DNA of 45,957 bases from Rhizaria sp. SCN 62-66 (taxonomy: Eukaryota; Rhizaria, unplaced), in contig MEDY01000362.1 in assembly GCA_001724265.1 (NCBI GenBank), forward strand, positions 1 to 45,957, in the 5' to 3' direction. The position numbers and the translations under genes are program-made. The notes under the pieces were generated by a model that saw nothing but the letters and a program-made list of their open reading frames with translations, was not told where the DNA came from and ran no database searches. Shown here one piece after another: positions 12,501 to 23,600 of the stretch; within the stretch, counting starts at the first letter, position 1, and each line of letters starts with the position of its first letter.

Positions 12501-14445
12501 GCTCGAGGCGCAGAAGACGACGCCGGCCACCACGCCGTCGCTCTTCGCTAAGTTCCTCGACTCGACTGCGACCATCGACTCTCTGGCATCCGCGCTTGCG
12601 GGCAACCTCGGCTCCGCCTCGATCGTGTGCTCTGACGTCCTCTCCCGGCTCGACCCCAACGGCAGCTCTGGAACTGCGGGCTCGGCCAACATGCTGCCTG
12701 TGCTGGGCGCCGGGCTCGAAGTCACTGTCAACGGCACGCTCGACTCACTGCAGACGGAGGCGATGGCGGCGACCACGGCGCCGTTTCCACACCCGCCGCT
12801 GTATAGACACGCGTTCGGCACGCCTGAGTCTGCGAAGCTCAACGCCTACCTCACCGTGGCGTCAAAGATCGCCGACTCGCGGCCAGACAACCTGGCTGAC
12901 GTGCGCGCCACGCTTGACTCGGCTCTGAGCGCGGTGGACACCACCGTGACCAAGATGAATGACTTCGTGGACGGGTATTTCGACGCTCGTGTGACTGTCA
13001 AGCGCGACGTCTACGTGGTCGATGAACAGCGCCTCATCATCGTCGACGTCTTCGTGCTTGCCACTATGCTGTTTATCCTTATCGCGCTCATCACCTGCCT
13101 CAACCGCAAGCATAAGCCGATGATGATGCTGGCAATGCTGCTTTTCGGCATGGCTTTTCTCATCTTCATCATCTCCGTCGTCCACATTGCGCCTGGCATC
13201 CTCGTCTCGGACTTCTGCTACAGTGTGCCAGTGTCGATGACGCGCATCGCCGGCGAGTACGTCTCCCCCTCGACTCTGGCTGGTCTGTCGGCTTTCCTTG
13301 GCGAATCCTCCGCCGAGCCCCTCAGCGTCGAGGAGCTGTACGAGTACTTAGTCGACTGTAAGGGTCCCACCCCCGACGTCATCCAGCAGGTCCAGAACGC
13401 CTCCACTGACAGTGCAAGCATGCAGGAGCAGGCACTGGGCTCTCTGCGCTCCTCCGTCTCGGACACACTCGCCGGCGAGGACATTACCCTGGGCGGCACG
13501 CTTGCCGACGCCTTCAGCGGCATGGACGACCTGTCTGCCCAGATGGTCGCCTCGGCCAAGGCCATCGCGGATGAGATCCGGTGTGAGACCACGCAGGTGT
13601 ACCTCGACCCGCTGATCAATATCTCGCTGTGCCGCGACTTCTCGGGCGCCTTCGCCACCGTCGGGTGCGTGTTGTTCCTCTTCGCGCTGTGTTTGTACCC
13701 CGGTATTGTACTCTCCGTGCTGGCGTTTAAGCGGCTGAACAAGCGCAACGGGCTCGAGTGGGTCCCCAAGGCGCCCAAGGGCAAGTACAAGCAGCACCAC
13801 GCCGTGACTCTCAAGCCCGGCATGCAGGCCGCGCAGCTCAAGGGCTTTACACCCGCCGCCGTGGCCGCCATGTCGACGGCCTTCACAAACCCCATGGCCG
13901 ACAACGGCGGCGACGGCAGCGCGGTGGGCCGGTCCAACTCGGCCAACCAGCCCCTGCAGTCGCGCGGGTCCGCCATCCGTTCGAGCTCCGGCGTCGGCGC
14001 TGGCGCGGGCGCTAATGCCGCCCCGCGCGCGAGCGGCGTCTCGCTCGGCCTGGGCCCCGGGCCGCGGCCTTCGCAGAGCACGGTCGCCGTGGGGGCTGTG
14101 GGGGCCGCGCCGGGGCCGAACGCGCCGTCGTCGCCAGCGAATAAAAACGCGGCGGTGCAGCGCGGGACAGTCTACCAGGTCCCGAACACCCCCTCTCAGC
14201 AGCAGCAGCCGCAACAGCAGCAATCGCAACCGCACACGCCGCAGACGCGCACGCCCTCGGGGTCCTTCTCTCAGTCGCGTTCCATCACGACTCTGTACAC
14301 GCAGACGGCCAGCGGCAACGATATGCGGGCGCGCGTCCAGCCCGGAGCGGGTGCGCCGGGCCCTCAGAGGGCGAACATGGCCGGGACCCCGCGGGCCAGC
14401 ACCAGCGGCGCACCTGGGTCCGCGGTTGAGATGCAGCGCTTTTAA
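9553..14445 (+). CDS. Prominin-like pentaspan membrane glycoprotein, very large
   Basis: Single exon, 1630 residues, stop TAA. The ATG at 9553 directly starts a signal peptide (MGFRPWSFVVALAVAVSLAA). The layout follows prominin: extracellular N-terminus; helix 1 (about 221-244) running into a Cys-rich cytosolic junction (CCSFCCARSCCNCCG, about 243-257); helix 2 (about 270-294); a huge Ala/Thr/Ser-rich extracellular loop (about 295-1155); helices 3 and 4 (about 1161-1184 and 1190-1215) around a short basic loop; a second loop of about 150 residues; helix 5 (about 1367-1392); and a cytosolic tail of about 240 residues with a poly-Gln patch. Prominins mark and shape plasma-membrane protrusions and bind cholesterol. 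At about twice the usual ~850 residues, the extra length is mainly in the first loop. The call rests on topology and the Cys-rich junction; a tweety-like or lineage-specific pentaspan protein is possible. Confidence 0.65.
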   Translation: MGFRPWSFVVALAVAVSLAAATATGSAPPPGVTAPRWEMHSVSTAPNSFLASFSPLLVSVASTLTAPFTTAAATGNTATDASSSLSFADSVAAAAHTKHSRPPRPARSNFAAQAIANNAKTNHAVESGFSLQSIAVSAVTSMASLSASVASTLASTRASYSEPAPLRAKLVTDDINCSAGLCRSGINVLHDSPRPYSNGQTHIPMSLIEMDFSSSDSTNYLTGLAVIGAGIPLLFAILTIISCCSFCCARSCCNCCGQRVATQKYSAKSVFWVKVGLAVWLAAMIVVTVLAVYLNHAMSSGLNATVDAGDATAWHIEALSSSVAAVAEPVRMRADQLAAVDAILTSLPLTAEADEVRTCFSAHSSPVLNAQGTAAVAVRSVPVSAAAQLSGLPQAAAALTPPARAAAALLASRSDLYDTSAGTAAQRFNLASSVLYDVKTYNVLAVVNTTNAAAFFDNAANAALRARIGSAHALTLAASLDAPTTEAPSSGSVRAYSSLITALKNNANVDPNYVQTALAGMSSASPLDKGTCDTVVSKLTAIKALYDAVTAVETNYLGSESSSTWVRATFSPAYTTLWQSADIADKQLSATQTAAVDANTAVKANARAVLIALERLDFSSDATQFPFAAAVVRAVATLRAALMAVDSHATTFTTAISTFNTELTNLHDSSSGATLIDNPLKQGLDTAAAAPAANMAAADCMPDSLGTIQTAAAALGSMPSPLDTTLQPALPALKAQFALAAAWDDALTAFARAVTAAQTALASASASAAASKRNYTQMAASTQAMGIQLNTSSANAVAVDAAAAAATQVVTAARLMLTPTLLAAYNTTYSVLSSALTASTTALSASTALTSVNTYFTDVMTAVTDVRSALTATASHVAATLAAVDCTRAATSGGDGFAGVSSVSLSVLASSTGGLRLLVPFTATGAQTGITKTATALTNFSSAVAQFSSQSPSLSALSDAATAMAPFSADALPASPTSLARDVLEAQKTTPATTPSLFAKFLDSTATIDSLASALAGNLGSASIVCSDVLSRLDPNGSSGTAGSANMLPVLGAGLEVTVNGTLDSLQTEAMAATTAPFPHPPLYRHAFGTPESAKLNAYLTVASKIADSRPDNLADVRATLDSALSAVDTTVTKMNDFVDGYFDARVTVKRDVYVVDEQRLIIVDVFVLATMLFILIALITCLNRKHKPMMMLAMLLFGMAFLIFIISVVHIAPGILVSDFCYSVPVSMTRIAGEYVSPSTLAGLSAFLGESSAEPLSVEELYEYLVDCKGPTPDVIQQVQNASTDSASMQEQALGSLRSSVSDTLAGEDITLGGTLADAFSGMDDLSAQMVASAKAIADEIRCETTQVYLDPLINISLCRDFSGAFATVGCVLFLFALCLYPGIVLSVLAFKRLNKRNGLEWVPKAPKGKYKQHHAVTLKPGMQAAQLKGFTPAAVAAMSTAFTNPMADNGGDGSAVGRSNSANQPLQSRGSAIRSSSGVGAGAGANAAPRASGVSLGLGPGPRPSQSTVAVGAVGAAPGPNAPSSPANKNAAVQRGTVYQVPNTPSQQQQPQQQQSQPHTPQTRTPSGSFSQSRSITTLYTQTASGNDMRARVQPGAGAPGPQRANMAGTPRASTSGAPGSAVEMQRF

Positions 14446-14872
14446 TGTAAAAGGTACACGGAGCGGCGCCGTTGGTATGCTTCTTCTGCTGAGGTCTACT
14501 AACCTCTGTGTTTCATTTTGTTCATTTTTGGAAGAAAACGAGAGTTGGTTTTTGATGCGTGCTACAGCGAGAGCGAGAGCTAGAGCTGGAGAGAGCGCGC
14601 GATAAAGCCAACGGGAAATGCAGGAACAATCGTGAAATAGCAAGAGCGCGAGAGACTGGGGGAACGAGGACTAAAGGCAGTCAGGGCGGTGCTAGCGTAG
14701 CATCGCCCCACCACCCTCAAATTCTGAAGCTTCACCTCGGTCCCGTCTTGACTTGAACTTTGTTTTCTGGCTCAAATTAGAGATGATAGATCGTAGATTT
14801 TATAAGATATGTTTTTTCATTCTTTTTGTATTTGTTTCAATATTTCTTTTCCGCCAATTATCCTCTTTTAAA

Positions 14873-14889
14873 CCCCCCCCCCCCCCCCC
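14873..14889. repeat. Poly-C homopolymer tract
   Basis: Seventeen consecutive C residues on the plus strand, in the spacer downstream of the prominin-like gene. The exact length may be a sequencing estimate. Confidence 0.9.
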
Positions 14890-15401
14890 TCTGCTGTACG
14901 TTTTTCGTTATCTTCTCCCTTAATAAACACACCTATCTTTGCTTTTTTTTTAGACACATTCCAAATACAAACGGTTGCAGGTAGCAAGAGGTTCTACGGA
15001 ACACTAGTCGAAACATCAGCTCAGTCCTCACCTTAAACTTCTCTACCACCTTTTCTTTCTTAATGCTAGAAACAATGTGAATGAGTGTTACTTGCTTGAT
15101 TGAGTAACATGTCAGTTTTTTACACTCCATGACGCACAACTTCTTCCGCAAATTGCTACAACACATATTTTGACACTGTTTCCCATGTTTCGTCGATGTA
15201 TTTGACATGATATTCATATTGTCATGAACTCGCGTGTTTGTTGCTTGATATCTATCTTTTTATTCTTGTTTGCATTGTTTTCGAATGCAAATACTTCGTG
15301 TTTTCATTTCGTATATGTAACACACCAAATCGTTTTTCCTATACAAAGGTTCATTATTTTTGGTTCAAACAATCATCACCATTCAACATCGTCAACAAGA
15401 G

Positions 15402-15424
15402 AACACACACACACACACACACAC
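15402..15424. repeat. CA dinucleotide microsatellite
   Basis: About eleven CA/AC units in non-coding sequence between convergent genes. Confidence 0.9.
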
Positions 15425-15701
15425 TATCCATACACGTAGTAAGTTATCTAAGCCAACCATGGCGTCAACAGCAATGCCAACGGAAACCAAACATGTCCGC
15501 AAAGCTTCCACTGTAGTCTAGCTTCACTGAGCTTTACGGGCTCTGTTTTTCTGTTCTCTCTGCGACTACAACTCACTACACTCTCTCTCTCAGCCTCAGC
15601 TCATCCACAATCCGTCTCCATGCACAGCAGCAACACACACCTTTATATCGCATCCTTGCTCACTGACTTAGACTGTGTTTAGTTGGACTTGTTTTGCTTG
15701 C

Positions 15702-16550
15702 TTACTTCGACTTGTTGAGCGTCGAGAGATCCTTGCCACGCAGCGACTGCGCGATCTCAGCCCACGCTGCGTCACGGGCGCCGGTGGAGGAGCGGGCGCC
15801 CGAGAGCACTTCACGCGTCTTCTGGATGTAAATCGCCTCGATCTGGTTGCGGAGAGCGAACTCCATGTTCTCCAGCATCGTGCCCATGTTGGCGATGTGA
15901 CCGGTGAACTTATCGGTCCCGCGTACCTTAGTGGTCTGCTGGGTCATGGAGCCCGAGAGGTCGACGTCGCCCGTGGCGGCCTCGGCGAGGTTCATCGAGA
16001 TGATGACCGTGGACGTGAGCGTGTACTCGAACTCACCGGCCGTGGCCGTGGGCGAGACCTTGAAGATGTGGGTCGACTCCCAACGACCCTTACGGAGGGT
16101 CTTGCTGGCCGCGACGTCCTTCTTGACCAGGAACGCGGCGCCGAAGTCGCTTTCGGACTCGGAGGACTCAAAGAAGTACACGGAGGAGATGCCAGTGTCG
16201 TAGTAGAGGTGACGGTAGACGTCGAAGATGCGGTTAGCCTCAACCTCGAGCGCGCGGAGGTTGGCCGGAAGCACGAACCCTTCACCGGCCTCGCCGTCGG
16301 GGAAGTAGAAGGCGTTGGACCAGGGCGAGCGGTACGCGTCGCCGTCGCGGTTGTAGTCGCAGAGGATGAAGTCCTTGCCCGTCTTAGGATCAGTGAGCGT
16401 GAGCAAGGGCTGGTCGACATTGGCCAGGATCTCCTCACTGAGGTCCGGGCAGAGCTCCATGACGCCCGCCAGGGACTTCATCGTCTGCGCCGGGGGCATG
16501 CGGCGCATGAGGTTGTACACGGACGTCAGGCGGTCCTCGTCGGATGACAT
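15702..16550 (-). CDS. CAPZB: F-actin-capping protein subunit beta
   Basis: Single exon, 282 residues, stop TAA; the ATG at 16550 begins MSSDEDRLTS and matches the family start. CapZ alpha/beta heterodimers cap actin barbed ends and sit in dynactin. Family landmarks in order: LMRRMPP near residue 14, LANVDQPL, the strongly conserved CDYNRDGDAYRSPWSN (about 65-80), LRALEVEAN, DVYRHLYYDTGISSVYF, and a C-terminal helix ending in a basic tail that corresponds to the actin-binding tentacle. Length fits the family (about 270-280). The neighbouring divergent gene, CYRI, also acts on actin assembly. Confidence 0.98.
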   Translation of the reverse strand: MSSDEDRLTSVYNLMRRMPPAQTMKSLAGVMELCPDLSEEILANVDQPLLTLTDPKTGKDFILCDYNRDGDAYRSPWSNAFYFPDGEAGEGFVLPANLRALEVEANRIFDVYRHLYYDTGISSVYFFESSESESDFGAAFLVKKDVAASKTLRKGRWESTHIFKVSPTATAGEFEYTLTSTVIISMNLAEAATGDVDLSGSMTQQTTKVRGTDKFTGHIANMGTMLENMEFALRNQIEAIYIQKTREVLSGARSSTGARDAAWAEIAQSLRGKDLSTLNKSK

Positions 16551-17596
16551 GCGGGGAGCGACTGAGCGGGGCGCGATGAGAAGAAGAGAGCACAGGTGGC
16601 GGGGCAAGAGAAGCGGGAGGGGAGGGATGTGGGAGCGAGAAAGGAGAAGACACAGAGTATTACAGAAGGATTAAAGGAGTGTGATTAAGACAAGGAGATA
16701 TATTACATGTTGATAAAACAGAGATGCAAGGCTACAGTTGCATACAGGCATGTGCAGGGACAGGGCAGAGAGCAAGAGAGCGCTGACGAGAGGGTACTCC
16801 AAGCGCGAGTGAGAGCGACGTCGTATCTTTGCCCCCAAACCCAACGGAAGCAACTCGTAGAAATCAACATTAATACCCAGAGAGATCCAGAGTCGTAGAT
16901 TCTAGATTAACCGACACATTAACGTTACATGATCGCAAAAGAGTACAAGATAGCCTCAGAAATCGCCCTCTAGAGGGGGGCGTGCCCACCCCACGACCGA
17001 GGACCGAGCGAGCGAGCGAACGAGCGCCGAGTCAGACTTCGACTGGTGGCAGACAGACAGACCGACACTTAGCCCAGTCCACGCGCCGCCTGCCCACGGT
17101 CACTTGCTCGTCCCAGTGAATCTTGAGGCTGGTTTCGAAAACAGAGGCCAGTGCGACCGGGATAGATTTGGGCGGTGTGGAGTATATTTCACAATGATGT
17201 TGAAGCAGCGGCACATGTGTGGCTGGTCTGTTAGCGCCGTTGACGGTGGTCTTTGCCTCCGTCGAATCGCGTAAACTCCCTTGTTTCGTAACCCACACAA
17301 CGATGGGTTTAGGCGATAATCCCGCTCTGTCCTGGAGCTTCACCTTTCTCACTCATTAGATACCGTTTTGAGTTACACCGCGCTTTTTGTTATTCCATAT
17401 ACGCGTTTTCTGTCCTGCTACTGTTAGTTTACCCCTCTCTTTCTGTGCCTCAAAGCGGGCACTTCAGCCTTGTCGCCTCGCCCCACCCCCCTTCGCTCTC
17501 TTTTCTTGCCCTACTCACCCTTCTCTTCTCTCTTCTTTTTTCTGTCTTGCCCCTCGCCACTGTTTTCTTTATCTCCCACGCAGGGTTGCGCTTAGC
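16551..17596. other. Divergent promoter region of CapZ beta and CYRI
   Basis: About 1.05 kb between two genes transcribed away from each other. It contains a GAGC-type short repeat near 17007-17030 and pyrimidine-rich sequence before the CYRI start. No gene is seen. Confidence 0.5.
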
Positions 17597-18908
17597 ATGG
17601 GCGGATCCTGGTCGTTTCTCGGCGGTAACTACGCCCCGAGCGTCCCGATCGGCCTGGACGGGACAGGTATGCTTTTCCCTCCTTCCATCCTCTACATTTA
17701 TCACTCTCTACCGCCCCACACTCTCAACAAATCCGACGCAAACATTGAGCTTTGTATTGCACATCTATTCTTACAGATCTCAGTCAAATTTCGCTTTATT
17801 CAGCCTTCATCTCACTCCATTGCATCCCTTCCCTATGTCCCCTCGCTCGTAACTTGTTTGTCCTCTTTTCTTCGCTTCTTCTCTCCCCTACCTGCTCATC
17901 TGCTTTGCGCTTTGTCCTCCTCACCCAGCGACGCCGGCCGCGTCCGACGCAGTGCTGGTCGAGGCGCTGGACTCGGTTCTGAGCCACAAGCAAAAGGTCT
18001 TCTCCGTCATGTCCGAGTATAAGGGCGTCGAGTCTGAGATGCGTGCCGCCATCCAGAACCCGTGCGAGGAGACCGAGCTCACAGCCTTCTTCAAGCTGCT
18101 GGCCAACGTCGACGCCATCTCGATTATCTACAACTATTCCCTCGCCCTCGAGCAGGTTCTGCCCCCCGCACTGGACGCTCTGGCTACCGTAGCCCGCGCC
18201 TCGGCCGGTAAGCGGGGCACGGCGCTCGAGGCCGACCTGGCCACCAAGGCCGCGCTCAGCAGCCGCCTGGTGGAGCTCTTCGGCTTCGTGCTCAGCTTCG
18301 ATACGATGCGCATGATGCGGCCGCTCGTCACCAACGATTTCTCCTACTACCGCCGGCTGCTGCCCAAGTACGCCTCGCACGCGCAGACGCAGGCGCTGAT
18401 CAAAGTCCATCCCGACGACACCTACGCCATGTCTAAGTTCACCGCCGTCACGTCGCCCATGCTTGAGGCCGTCATTTCGGCCGCCAAGGCTGCGTTGGCC
18501 AACACGGCCCTCCCGCTCGCCGCGCTGCCCTCGTTCGGCGGCGACGGCACAAACCACGGCGCGGGCATCGGCGGCGGCACTGCCGTGTGCGATGTGCTGG
18601 CCGTCGTCGCCAACTCCTGCCTCGCCTGGGTCAAGGCCGAGGCCAAGCGCGCGGGCGCCAGCGGCGTCGAGCGGTCCGAGCGCGCCCGCGAGGTGGGCCG
18701 CGCTATGGTCGTCGCCATGACCGTTTACGACCATGTGGCGCCGCTGGGGGCGTTTTCGCGCAAGACGCAGGTCCGCGCCAAGGAGGTGATCCAGTGCGCA
18801 CAGAGGGACTTCCCCAGCGATAAGATCCTTCTCACGACGCTCAAGTTCGCCACCAAGACGCACTCGTCCGCGCCCTCGGACATCCAGCGCATGCTCGAGT
18901 CCGCCTAA
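17597..18908 (+). CDS. CYRI: CYRI (FAM49 family) Rac-binding regulator of the Scar/WAVE complex
   Basis: Two exons: 17597-17666 and 17929-18908, 349 residues, stop TAA. The intron starts GTATGC and ends CCCAG, splitting an Ala codon. CYRI proteins bind active Rac1 and restrain the Scar/WAVE-Arp2/3 pathway at the leading edge, mimicking the Rac-binding part of CYFIP. Seen here: LSFDTMRMMRPL, then NDFSYYRR (about 159-166), whose two arginines correspond to the Rac-contact pair in animal CYRI, and YDHVAPLGAFSRK (about 290-302), matching the family's YDHVHPVGAF. The short first exon starts Met-Gly-Gly-Ser, so N-myristoylation at Gly2, as in animal homologues, is plausible. Slightly longer than the animal protein (about 324) owing to a Gly-rich insert near residues 225-240. 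Confidence 0.93.
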
Positions 18909-19297
18909 GGCAGGGGCTTAGTACGTATCAAGCCAGCGTCTGCCGTGTCGTGCCGTGTCGTGGATGCGTAAATATAATGTTTATGTGTGGGTGCAATGTT
19001 CTGCGTTCAATAGGACTTATTTTTATGTATAATAATCTTTATAACGCATAAGCACGTATGTTTGATGACTCAGCGGAGGCTATAGTGATAGTTATAGTTT
19101 CTGGTTGTGTGTTGTTTTTGTGCCAAGGTTCCGAGGCAGAGGATGCCTGGGGCTCGGGTCATTGAACAAAAGCACAACTAAACTGAGCATATTGACCGAC
19201 ATTTTGACTGGATGATGTTCTTGGTTGTGAACGAGAGAGATCGATGCAGTTTATGTACAGATTACACCTAGTCGATGCTTTGACACTCACGGTCACT

Positions 19298-19344
<47 letters not shown>

Positions 19345-20357
19345 GCGCAGATACGCAGACACCGCTGTTATGATAAGAACACAAAAGTAGCAAAAGATGG
19401 TTTTAGTAGTAAGATTTTCGATTAGTTTTTTTCATATAATTCATCAAAAAAAGGAACAAAAAAGAAGTCGTATGACGTTTATATTGCCCAGTTTTAGTTT
19501 TCATTTTTTTTCAGTGAGGAAAGTCTATTATAAGTATCAGTGCCAATCAAGGAACGTTTTGAGCGTCGTTGTCATGACAAACATGTTGTCGTTTGTCGTT
19601 GTTCTCTAAAATTAGCGTGCTCACTTACTTAGCTTACCTAAACGCGCTTGTGCTTATTTACTTGCTTGCTGTTCGCCACTTTGTCGTGGCAACCTTGTCA
19701 GTACAACAATACAAAACAATACGTTATTTCATACACATTGATACACACTGATGTCATACACATGGATGTTTCCTTACTGACGATGATCAGCGAACAGCAC
19801 CGGTTAAGATTGCATATGACGTGAGACCAGTGTAACTGCGCAAAAGCAGATAGCAAGGTAAACTATCAGATGTATGTTTGATGTTTGTTTTAAGACAGAA
19901 AGTGGCTAATGTTAAACGGTGGGAAACTGGTTTGGAGACTCGAGAGTTTTAACGATGCTACATTGAGCGTTGTCGCTTGAGTTCGATGATCGCAGATGTT
20001 AGTTTTGGTATGATATGGAGAAAAGTACGGGATTACAGAGCGTTTGAGGCACAGAAAAGCAAATTACAAGTGATATTAAGTCGCAAAGTTGTGTCAAGAT
20101 AGATATCAAATTTAAGGACAAATGCGAAACCGCGGAGATACAAACCACAGATGTTGAAATGACGCTAGTGTCGTAGAATTGGACGGGTGAATATAAGAAA
20201 ACAGTGCACAGGAGTCGTTGTGGCAGTGATGTAATATGATAGTATCTGTGGCAATGGCATTGTGTGTCTCGAGCAGAGTTGCGTGTGGGGTTGTTCTAGT
20301 GGGGCTGTTGTTGAGAATAACGTGCTTTAATAGTCAATCCATCTACAGATCGCAAAG
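18909..20357. other. Convergent spacer, 1.45 kb
   Basis: AT-rich sequence between the CYRI stop (+) and the Ser-rich gene stop (-). It holds a long CA microsatellite. Short open frames have no recognisable motif, and no RNA gene is identified. Confidence 0.5.
19302..19340. repeat. CA dinucleotide microsatellite
   Basis: About 19 CA units, followed by GCACGCGC. Non-coding. Confidence 0.95.
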
Positions 20358-20596
20358 TTAAGCCGCAATATCACTTGCCTCAGTCTCAGCTGCCTCAGCC
20401 TCAGGCCCAGGCTCAGAGTTGGAGCTTTCAGCCACAGACACGGTCACAACAACCGCAGTCGCCGTCTCAGTCGCATCGGGGGTAGACTTGGCCCCAACCT
20501 CAGGTTTCGACACAGATGCAGATGCAGTCACGGGCTCAGGCTCAGGCTCAGGCCCAGAAGCAGCGGCAACATCAGTGTCTTTGTCATTGCTGTTGC

Positions 20597-20628
<32 letters not shown>

Positions 20629-23600
20629 CTGCTGGCATTCTCAATGTGATTCACGCTGGGATTCTCACCAGGACTGTCACTGGGACCAAGGCTAGCGCGG
20701 GCGCCGCCCGGCTGCCGTAGCTTCGACGGCGCCCTCACGGCACTGGTGCCGCTGCCACTTACACTTACATTGACACTTCCACTTCCACTGCCACTTAGAC
20801 TTGCACTGTCACTTACACTTGCACTGCTGCCACTGCCACTGCTATTGGTGCTGGAATTGCTACCCCTGCTGCTGCTGCTGCTGCTGCCACTGAGGGAGCT
20901 GCGGCGGCTGGCAGGCCGACTGGCGGCAGCAGCGCCTCCGGAGCCAGTAGCCTTACTAGCTATGGTCTTAGTGACAGCAGGCGCGGCGGCGGTGGCGGTC
21001 GCTCCAGCACCAGTGGCAGACACCAACCGCGGCCCCGTAGCAAGTGTGCCGTCACGAGTACTGGCACGCGCGCTGCTTGCACTTAAGGTGGCGCTCGCGA
21101 CGGCGGCGGCGCTCGCACGGGCCCTGGTGAGGGGGCCGTTGGCCGCAGCGCCGCCTGAGACAACACCCACGCTCCCAGTGGTAGAGGTAGTCTTACTGAT
21201 GATGCTGTTGTTGTTGTTGATGTTGGTGTTATTGCTGGGTGATAAAGCCAGGGCAAACGACTTGAACGACACCGATACTGACGACGCCGCCGACGGCTGC
21301 GTGGTACTGTGACTCGCACTCGTCTTGCTCGCAGCAGGACTGATTGCAGACGCAGATGCCCTGGCATTTGCAGTGTGATTCGCAGTGTGAGAAGGTGCGG
21401 GTGACAGCGACCGGGGCAGCGGCAAGCGTGACGGCGTGGTCGACCGAGCCGAAGCGGTGCTTACACCGGCTGAGGAGGTACTCACATTGCTGCTGCCGTC
21501 TGCTGAAACCATACGTTTGTTTCCCCCCGTAACACTCGCACTCGAATTGGTCTTGGTAGTGCTGCCGCCGCCGCTGCTGATGCTGTTGCCGCTGAGACTA
21601 GTCCGCCTACTGCCAGCGCTGGCAGTGCTTGTGCTAGTGCTAGAGAGTTTACCACCAGCGCCAGTGCCAGCGCCAGCGCCACTGTGAGTGAGTTTAGCAT
21701 CAGCGCCGCCAGTCAAGCTCGTGCGTCGGCTGCCAGCGCCACCGAGACTCGTGCGAGTGTTGGCGCTAGACTTGGCTACAGTGCTAGTGCCAGCGCCCGC
21801 GGCTGTCACCACCCGCGCTCCGCCAGCGGCGCCCGAGCCCACGCGGCTTACACTCCCGCCGCCGCCGGTGCCAGCGGCGGCACCCATGCCAGTGCGAGTT
21901 ATACTGCTACTGCGGCTGCTGCTGGCCGCGACACCGGTGCGCGTGATGCTGTTGCTGCGGCTGCCGGCCCCGCCCCCGCCAGCGAACGCACTGCCGCCGC
22001 CACCGCCACTGCCGCTGCCGCTGCGGGAGGCTGAGGTTGAGGCTGAGCAGGCGCCCGGGCCAGGGCCGAGGATACTGAGTGTGCGGGCATCGGCGCTGCT
22101 GCTCGAACTCAACGCAGCCACAGCTGCGTTCGTGGCGGCGTTCGAGCTATGGTTACCGCCACCGCCGCCGCCACCACCGATCACGATGCTATAGTGACTA
22201 CTGGGGTGACCGACGTTGGCAGTGCCCGTGTCGTTCAGGTTGAGGGCGGCGCAGAGGCCGCCGGTGCGGCGACTGGGGCTGGGGCTGGAGGAGACGCGTG
22301 GACTGGCGGTACTCATGGGGGCACGCCTGGGGGTACTGGAGCCGGTGCTCATGCCAGGACCAGTACTCGTTACGGAACTCGTGGTGGTCCCAGTAGTCCT
22401 CGTGCGCAGACTGGGGCTAGGGCTCGCAGCTGCGGCGGTGGCCGCCGAGCGCGCGTTTGAAGTGCGTAGACTGGGACTGGGGCTGGAGCTGGGACGAGCG
22501 AGAGTGTTGCCGCGCAGACTGGGACTCGGACTGCGAAGGCCCGTGCCAGCGCCAGCGCCAGCGCCAGTACGAGTGCGGAGGCTGGGACTGGGGCTGGGGC
22601 CACGACTGGTCGAACCAGTGGTCCCGGCAGTGCCCATGCCGGTACTCGGGACTGGACTCATGGTGGTGGGGGCGCGCGTACGCGTGGGCGTCGCAGCCCT
22701 CGCACTGGCGCCACTTGCGGTACTTACACTGGTACTTACACTGGCACCGCCGGTGCTGGTGACTGTGCGCAGTGGCGTGCGCGCCGCAGTGCCCATCCCA
22801 GTCCCTGTGAGTGGGGTACCTGTGACACTGCCGCGGCTGCTGCTGTTGCTGCGGACAGGAGTGGTACTCCGGACAGGAGTGGTGCTGCGCACCGGCGTTG
22901 TGCTGCGGGCCGCCGCTGCCGCCACATTTGCACTGCCATTGCGCACTGGCGTTGCGCTGCGCTGAGTAGCGGTGCTGCCAGTCCTCGAGAGGGGACCCGT
23001 GTTCGCGCGAGTGCTGCTGTTACTACGGCTGTTGACCCCAGTGGCAGTGGCAGTGGCTGTCGCAGTGATGCGGCTGCGGGCCGGGGAGGGCGAAGGGAGC
23101 CGCGACGTTGGCGTGCGCACCGAGGTACTTAGACCTGGCGCGGTATTTACATTCGCAGCTGTGGAAGTGGCGCCACCGAGACTCGTGCGCCTCGATGCCG
23201 GCTTAACTCCAGCAGCAGCAGCAGCAGTGGCTGCCGCGGCGGCGGCGGCGGACGGGGTCGGGGCACGGGCCGGGAGGCCGAGGCCGCCGGCGCCAGAGAG
23301 CCTCCTGTTGTACCCTGCACCGGAGGCGGCGGCGTTGGCGTCGGCGCCGAACACACTGGCCACACCACCACCACCACCGCCGCTGCTGTTGTTGTTGTTG
23401 AAGAGTGACGTCGGCGACAGGAGCGTGTTCAGGGTGGTGTTGATGCGACTGTTGCGGGATAAGGGAGTCGCCGATTCGTTAGCGCCAGCGCCAATGCCAG
23501 TGCTCGTGCTGGGATTGCCGAGGCTGAGCCGTGCGGGTGCGCCCAACGAGCGTCGCAACAGCTGCGCGGCCCCGGCGGCTGTCACGGCGGCTGTGGCGGA

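Larger units (their letters stand above)
14446..15701. other. Convergent spacer with poly-C and CA tracts
   Basis: This 1.26 kb lies between the prominin-like stop (+) and the CapZ beta stop (-). It contains a 17-base C run and a CA microsatellite, listed separately, and T-rich stretches. Open frames here are AT-rich and featureless; no gene is called. Confidence 0.5.
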
